Shown here one piece after another: positions 35,870 through 38,218 of a stretch of 38,218 nt of DNA. The notes beneath the pieces are model-generated. The model was not told the DNA's origin and ran no database searches. It saw only the letters and a program-made list of their open reading frames with translations. Every line of letters starts with the position of its first letter. Position 1 is the first letter of the stretch. The position numbers and the translations under genes were made by a program. Location of the stretch: positions 118,045 through 156,262 of the forward strand of contig NZ_JAMXFA010000015.1 in the NCBI RefSeq assembly GCF_025370785.1. The letters run 5' to 3'. Source of the DNA: Laspinema olomoucense D3b (GTDB lineage Bacteria; Cyanobacteriota; Cyanobacteriia; Cyanobacteriales; Laspinemataceae).

Positions 35870-36054
35870 CTTTATTTATTACAGTTTTAAAAATGGAGAT
35901 AAAAATTTAAAATAGACAAAGACTCTCGCCTGACAGGGCCAATCCTGCCCTCGGGTCATGACTCCCAATCTACTCGATAATTTTACCCTATTTTCACCCA
36001 GTTGGGGAAAGCAATCCCTTACAATAGAAAGGGTTCGCTGCTCAAGTTAAAGTG

Positions 36055-38058
36055 ATGGCCGAAAAAGTCGTGAAAACCTGGTTACAACAAATCTCCCAAC
36101 GGGTTGCAGGAAATAAAGCCCCCTTGGGACTGGAGGAAACGGGAAATTCCCAAAAGGGAAGTCTCTTTTCTCTCCTCAAGAGCAAGGATAGCCCATACCA
36201 GAACGCCAGTGGAGCGAGTGAAACCCTCACCTCGGGTTCTAATTTGCCTCAGTTCCCGGACTGTTCTAGTCACGGATATCAAGTGCTGCAGAGTTTGGGT
36301 CATAACTATACTGGGGGTCGTTCGACCTATTTAGCAACCCATCTAAAAACTCAAAAACCTGTGGTGATCAAACAATTTCAGTTTGCCAAACCGGGTGCAG
36401 ATTGGTCCGCCTACAAAGCTCATGAACGGGAAATTAAAGTGTTGCAGGGTCTCAGTCACCCAGGGATTCCTCGCTATCTGGATTCTTTTGAAACCGATCA
36501 GGGATTTTGTCTGGTTCATGACTATAAAAATGCCCAATCTTTAGCTATTTTTCGCCGATTGGACCCGGAAAAAATTAAACAAATTGCTCTAGCGGTTTTG
36601 GAAATTTTGGTCTATCTGCAAAACCGGGTTCCCGGGGTGATTCACCGAGATATCAAACCGGAAAATATTTTAATGGGCGATCGCACCGATATTATTTACC
36701 TGATTGATTTTGGATTTGCCCGCCTCGGTGGGGGTGAAGTTGCTCAAAGTAGTGTAGTTTCTGGCACACCGGGGTTCATGCCACCGGAGCAATTACTCAA
36801 TCTCAAACTCACGGAAGCGTCTGATTTGTATGGGTTAGGAGTTACCTTAATTTGTTTGCTCACCCAAACCGATTCTAGCGAAATTAACCGCTTAATTGAT
36901 AGTAGTTATCGCCTCAATTTTGCCGAGTTAGTCCCCCATCTCAGTGACGAGTTTATCCACTGGGTACAAAAAATGGTGGAACCGAATAGTAGCGATCGCT
37001 TTTCTCATGCTGCTGCCGCTTTAGAAGCCCTGACTCCCATTTCGGTTTGCCGCCTGTTACCGGAAGCGGAATTTAGCCAAACTCGGCTGGAATTACGCGC
37101 CCAAGAAGCAGAAACCCTCACCCAAACCCTCACGGTCAAAAATCCGGTGGAAGATACGGTATTAGCCGGACGCTGGGAAATTGCTCCCGACTCGAATAAT
37201 CCAAAAACCAAGCCAGATTGGATTTCCATAAAACCGGCCAAGTTTCAGGGGAATGAGACGGCCTTTGAAATTAAAATTGATACCACTAATTTAGTTGTCA
37301 CTCAAGATTATACGCGCAATCTTTTACTTCACGCGAATACCGCGAATAAAACCCAAATTATCCCGCTTTCTCTGTCAGTTTCTCCTCGGCAAGTCCCGGC
37401 AGAATTAGTAGGTCCGGAACCCGGAAAAATAGCCAATTGGAAACAAAAAATTGCAGTGCCGTTCCCGGTTATCCTGTTTGGAACGACTGTAGCTATTCCG
37501 TTGATTTTTTTGTCCCCTTATGTGGCTGTGGCGATCTCCGTTCCGTTGGTTCTTTTATCCGGGAGAGGCTTTTCCGAAAAAATTCAGGACCCGGCGATCG
37601 AGCAGGTGGCTGAATTTTCGCGCAAATGGCTGGTGGCGCCGAGTTTAGTCGGACTGGGTTTGTGGTCTTTTACTCTAGCCGATATTGCCTGGTTGGAGCA
37701 TCCAGAACGGAAATTATTAGGGGTAATTGTAGCAGCAATGTCAATGGGAGGCATTGGCATTGGGATATTAGAGCTATTTAAGGCAAGCTTTAAACGGATA
37801 GTAGTGTTACTGCCGCTGTTAATTTTTGCTCTTTCTTTTGTGGCGATCGGAGTGGCTACGGGAATAGCCGGGAAAGTTGCAGAAGTCGGCGTGACGGGAT
37901 TGGTTTTAAGCAGTAGTGCCAAACAGGAAATTCAACGGAAAAACTCGGGGATAGGTGCGATCGCTCGTCAGGTAGCCGTTGCCACATTAGGCATCGGTAT
38001 GGGAACCGGGTTAAGTTGGCTATTGGTGCATTATGGACTCGCTGTAGGGATGGGGTAA
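36055..38058 (+). CDS. Membrane-anchored Ser/Thr protein kinase with beta-sandwich and multi-pass tail
   Basis: 667 residues from the ATG at 36055. Kinase domain (about 75-325): Lys106 in PVVIKQF, HRDIKPENIL (197-206, catalytic Asp199), DFGFARL (218-224), and SGTPGFMPPEQL. The Gly-rich loop is unusual (GHNYTGGRSTYLA). A beta-sandwich-like domain follows (about 345-445, WISIKPAKFQGNETAFEI), then several membrane segments (about 465-505, 525-545, 555-575, 582-610, 640-660). Kinases of this group phosphorylate Ser/Thr in Hanks-type signalling; ligand and target unknown. No Shine-Dalgarno; a GTG one codon earlier is possible. The gene ends beside a GC-rich minisatellite. Confidence 0.92.
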   Translation: MAEKVVKTWLQQISQRVAGNKAPLGLEETGNSQKGSLFSLLKSKDSPYQNASGASETLTSGSNLPQFPDCSSHGYQVLQSLGHNYTGGRSTYLATHLKTQKPVVIKQFQFAKPGADWSAYKAHEREIKVLQGLSHPGIPRYLDSFETDQGFCLVHDYKNAQSLAIFRRLDPEKIKQIALAVLEILVYLQNRVPGVIHRDIKPENILMGDRTDIIYLIDFGFARLGGGEVAQSSVVSGTPGFMPPEQLLNLKLTEASDLYGLGVTLICLLTQTDSSEINRLIDSSYRLNFAELVPHLSDEFIHWVQKMVEPNSSDRFSHAAAALEALTPISVCRLLPEAEFSQTRLELRAQEAETLTQTLTVKNPVEDTVLAGRWEIAPDSNNPKTKPDWISIKPAKFQGNETAFEIKIDTTNLVVTQDYTRNLLLHANTANKTQIIPLSLSVSPRQVPAELVGPEPGKIANWKQKIAVPFPVILFGTTVAIPLIFLSPYVAVAISVPLVLLSGRGFSEKIQDPAIEQVAEFSRKWLVAPSLVGLGLWSFTLADIAWLEHPERKLLGVIVAAMSMGGIGIGILELFKASFKRIVVLLPLLIFALSFVAIGVATGIAGKVAEVGVTGLVLSSSAKQEIQRKNSGIGAIARQVAVATLGIGMGTGLSWLLVHYGLAVGMG

Positions 38059-38149
38059 TGGGGAGGATGGGGGAGGTGGGGAGGATGGGGAGGATGGGGA
38101 GGATGGGGAGGATGGGGAGGATGGGGAGGATGGGGAGAATGGGGAGAAG
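38059..38149. repeat. 9-bp minisatellite GGGGAGGAT
   Basis: From 38078 six perfect units GGGGAGGAT and two altered units run to 38149, preceded by irregular versions from 38059. The plus strand has a run of four G every nine bases, which could fold as a quadruplex. The C-rich sequence beyond 38178 (CTCCCCG repeats) is partly complementary. It starts directly at the stop of the kinase gene. Confidence 0.9.
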
Positions 38150-38218
38150 AAACGACAGCAAGTCGGGACGTTGAACATCTCCCCGCTCTCCCCGATCTCC
38201 CCGAGCGCCCCGCTCTCC

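Larger units (their letters stand above)
35644..36051. other. Intergenic region with two terminators
   Basis: 408 bp holding the terminator at 35681-35706, the AT-rich hairpin at 35828-35869, and a TACAAT box at about 36020-36025 that may be the -10 of the kinase promoter; no matching -35 was found. Confidence 0.5.

Noticed and set aside
37856-38161. Minus frame encoding an (ILP)n repeat
   Set aside because: The repeat is only the translation of the 9-bp minisatellite and the rest overlaps the kinase gene.

Overview
The window looks like a chromosome segment of a filamentous cyanobacterium, probably Oscillatoriales (Oscillatoria/Laspinema-like; the genus is inference). The evidence is the dense HIP1 octamer GCGATCGC in most genes, small cyanobacterial families (DUF4327, DUF751/Ycf33-like), a CikA-like circadian kinase with a pseudo-receiver, and many cyanobacterial hypothetical proteins. 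No tRNA, rRNA, CRISPR array or intact transposase was seen.

Layout. 1-1.85 kb: proB and a phasin-like helical protein. 1.85-7.7 kb: an accessory, AT-richer island without any HIP1 site. It holds an unrecognised 249-aa gene, a 107-bp MITE, a membrane pentapeptide-repeat protein and, convergent with it, a CHAT caspase-like protease. The last two share an 18-residue Gly/Tyr-rich motif, encoded by an 83%-identical inverted DNA repeat. 7.8-12.9 kb (all minus): DUF4327, a GH3 N-acetylhexosaminidase directly behind rbfA, DUF751, an ADP-ribosylglycohydrolase and a small conserved protein. 13.5-17.3 kb: a Dam-type adenine methylase, a Tat-exported phosphatase, a Pro-rich membrane protein, a repeat cluster and nanE. 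17.4-19.9 kb: CikA-like hybrid kinase. 20.7-25.1 kb: cobN followed by a frameshifted, N-truncated DUF3226 pseudogene. 25.2-31.4 kb: small membrane protein, AI-2E-type permease, homocysteine-biosynthesis protein (DUF39), a basic-tailed hypothetical protein, a structured leader candidate, a TPR membrane protein and a Dabb-domain protein. 31.5-38.2 kb: sdhA, a small membrane protein, a TPR protein, a small secreted protein, and a Ser/Thr kinase with a membrane tail followed by a 9-bp GC-rich minisatellite.

Functional threads. Most genes are monocistronic or in pairs. rbfA-GH3 is the clearest operon. The methylase is relevant to the whole genome because GATC lies inside every HIP1 site. The CHAT/pentapeptide pair is the best candidate for an undescribed system: a protease and a membrane protein carrying the same putative beta-rich coupling motif, arranged so that recombination between the motif copies would exchange their C-terminal tails in frame. 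Coordinates, repeats and motifs were read by eye; family names rest on remembered signatures, not on database searches.
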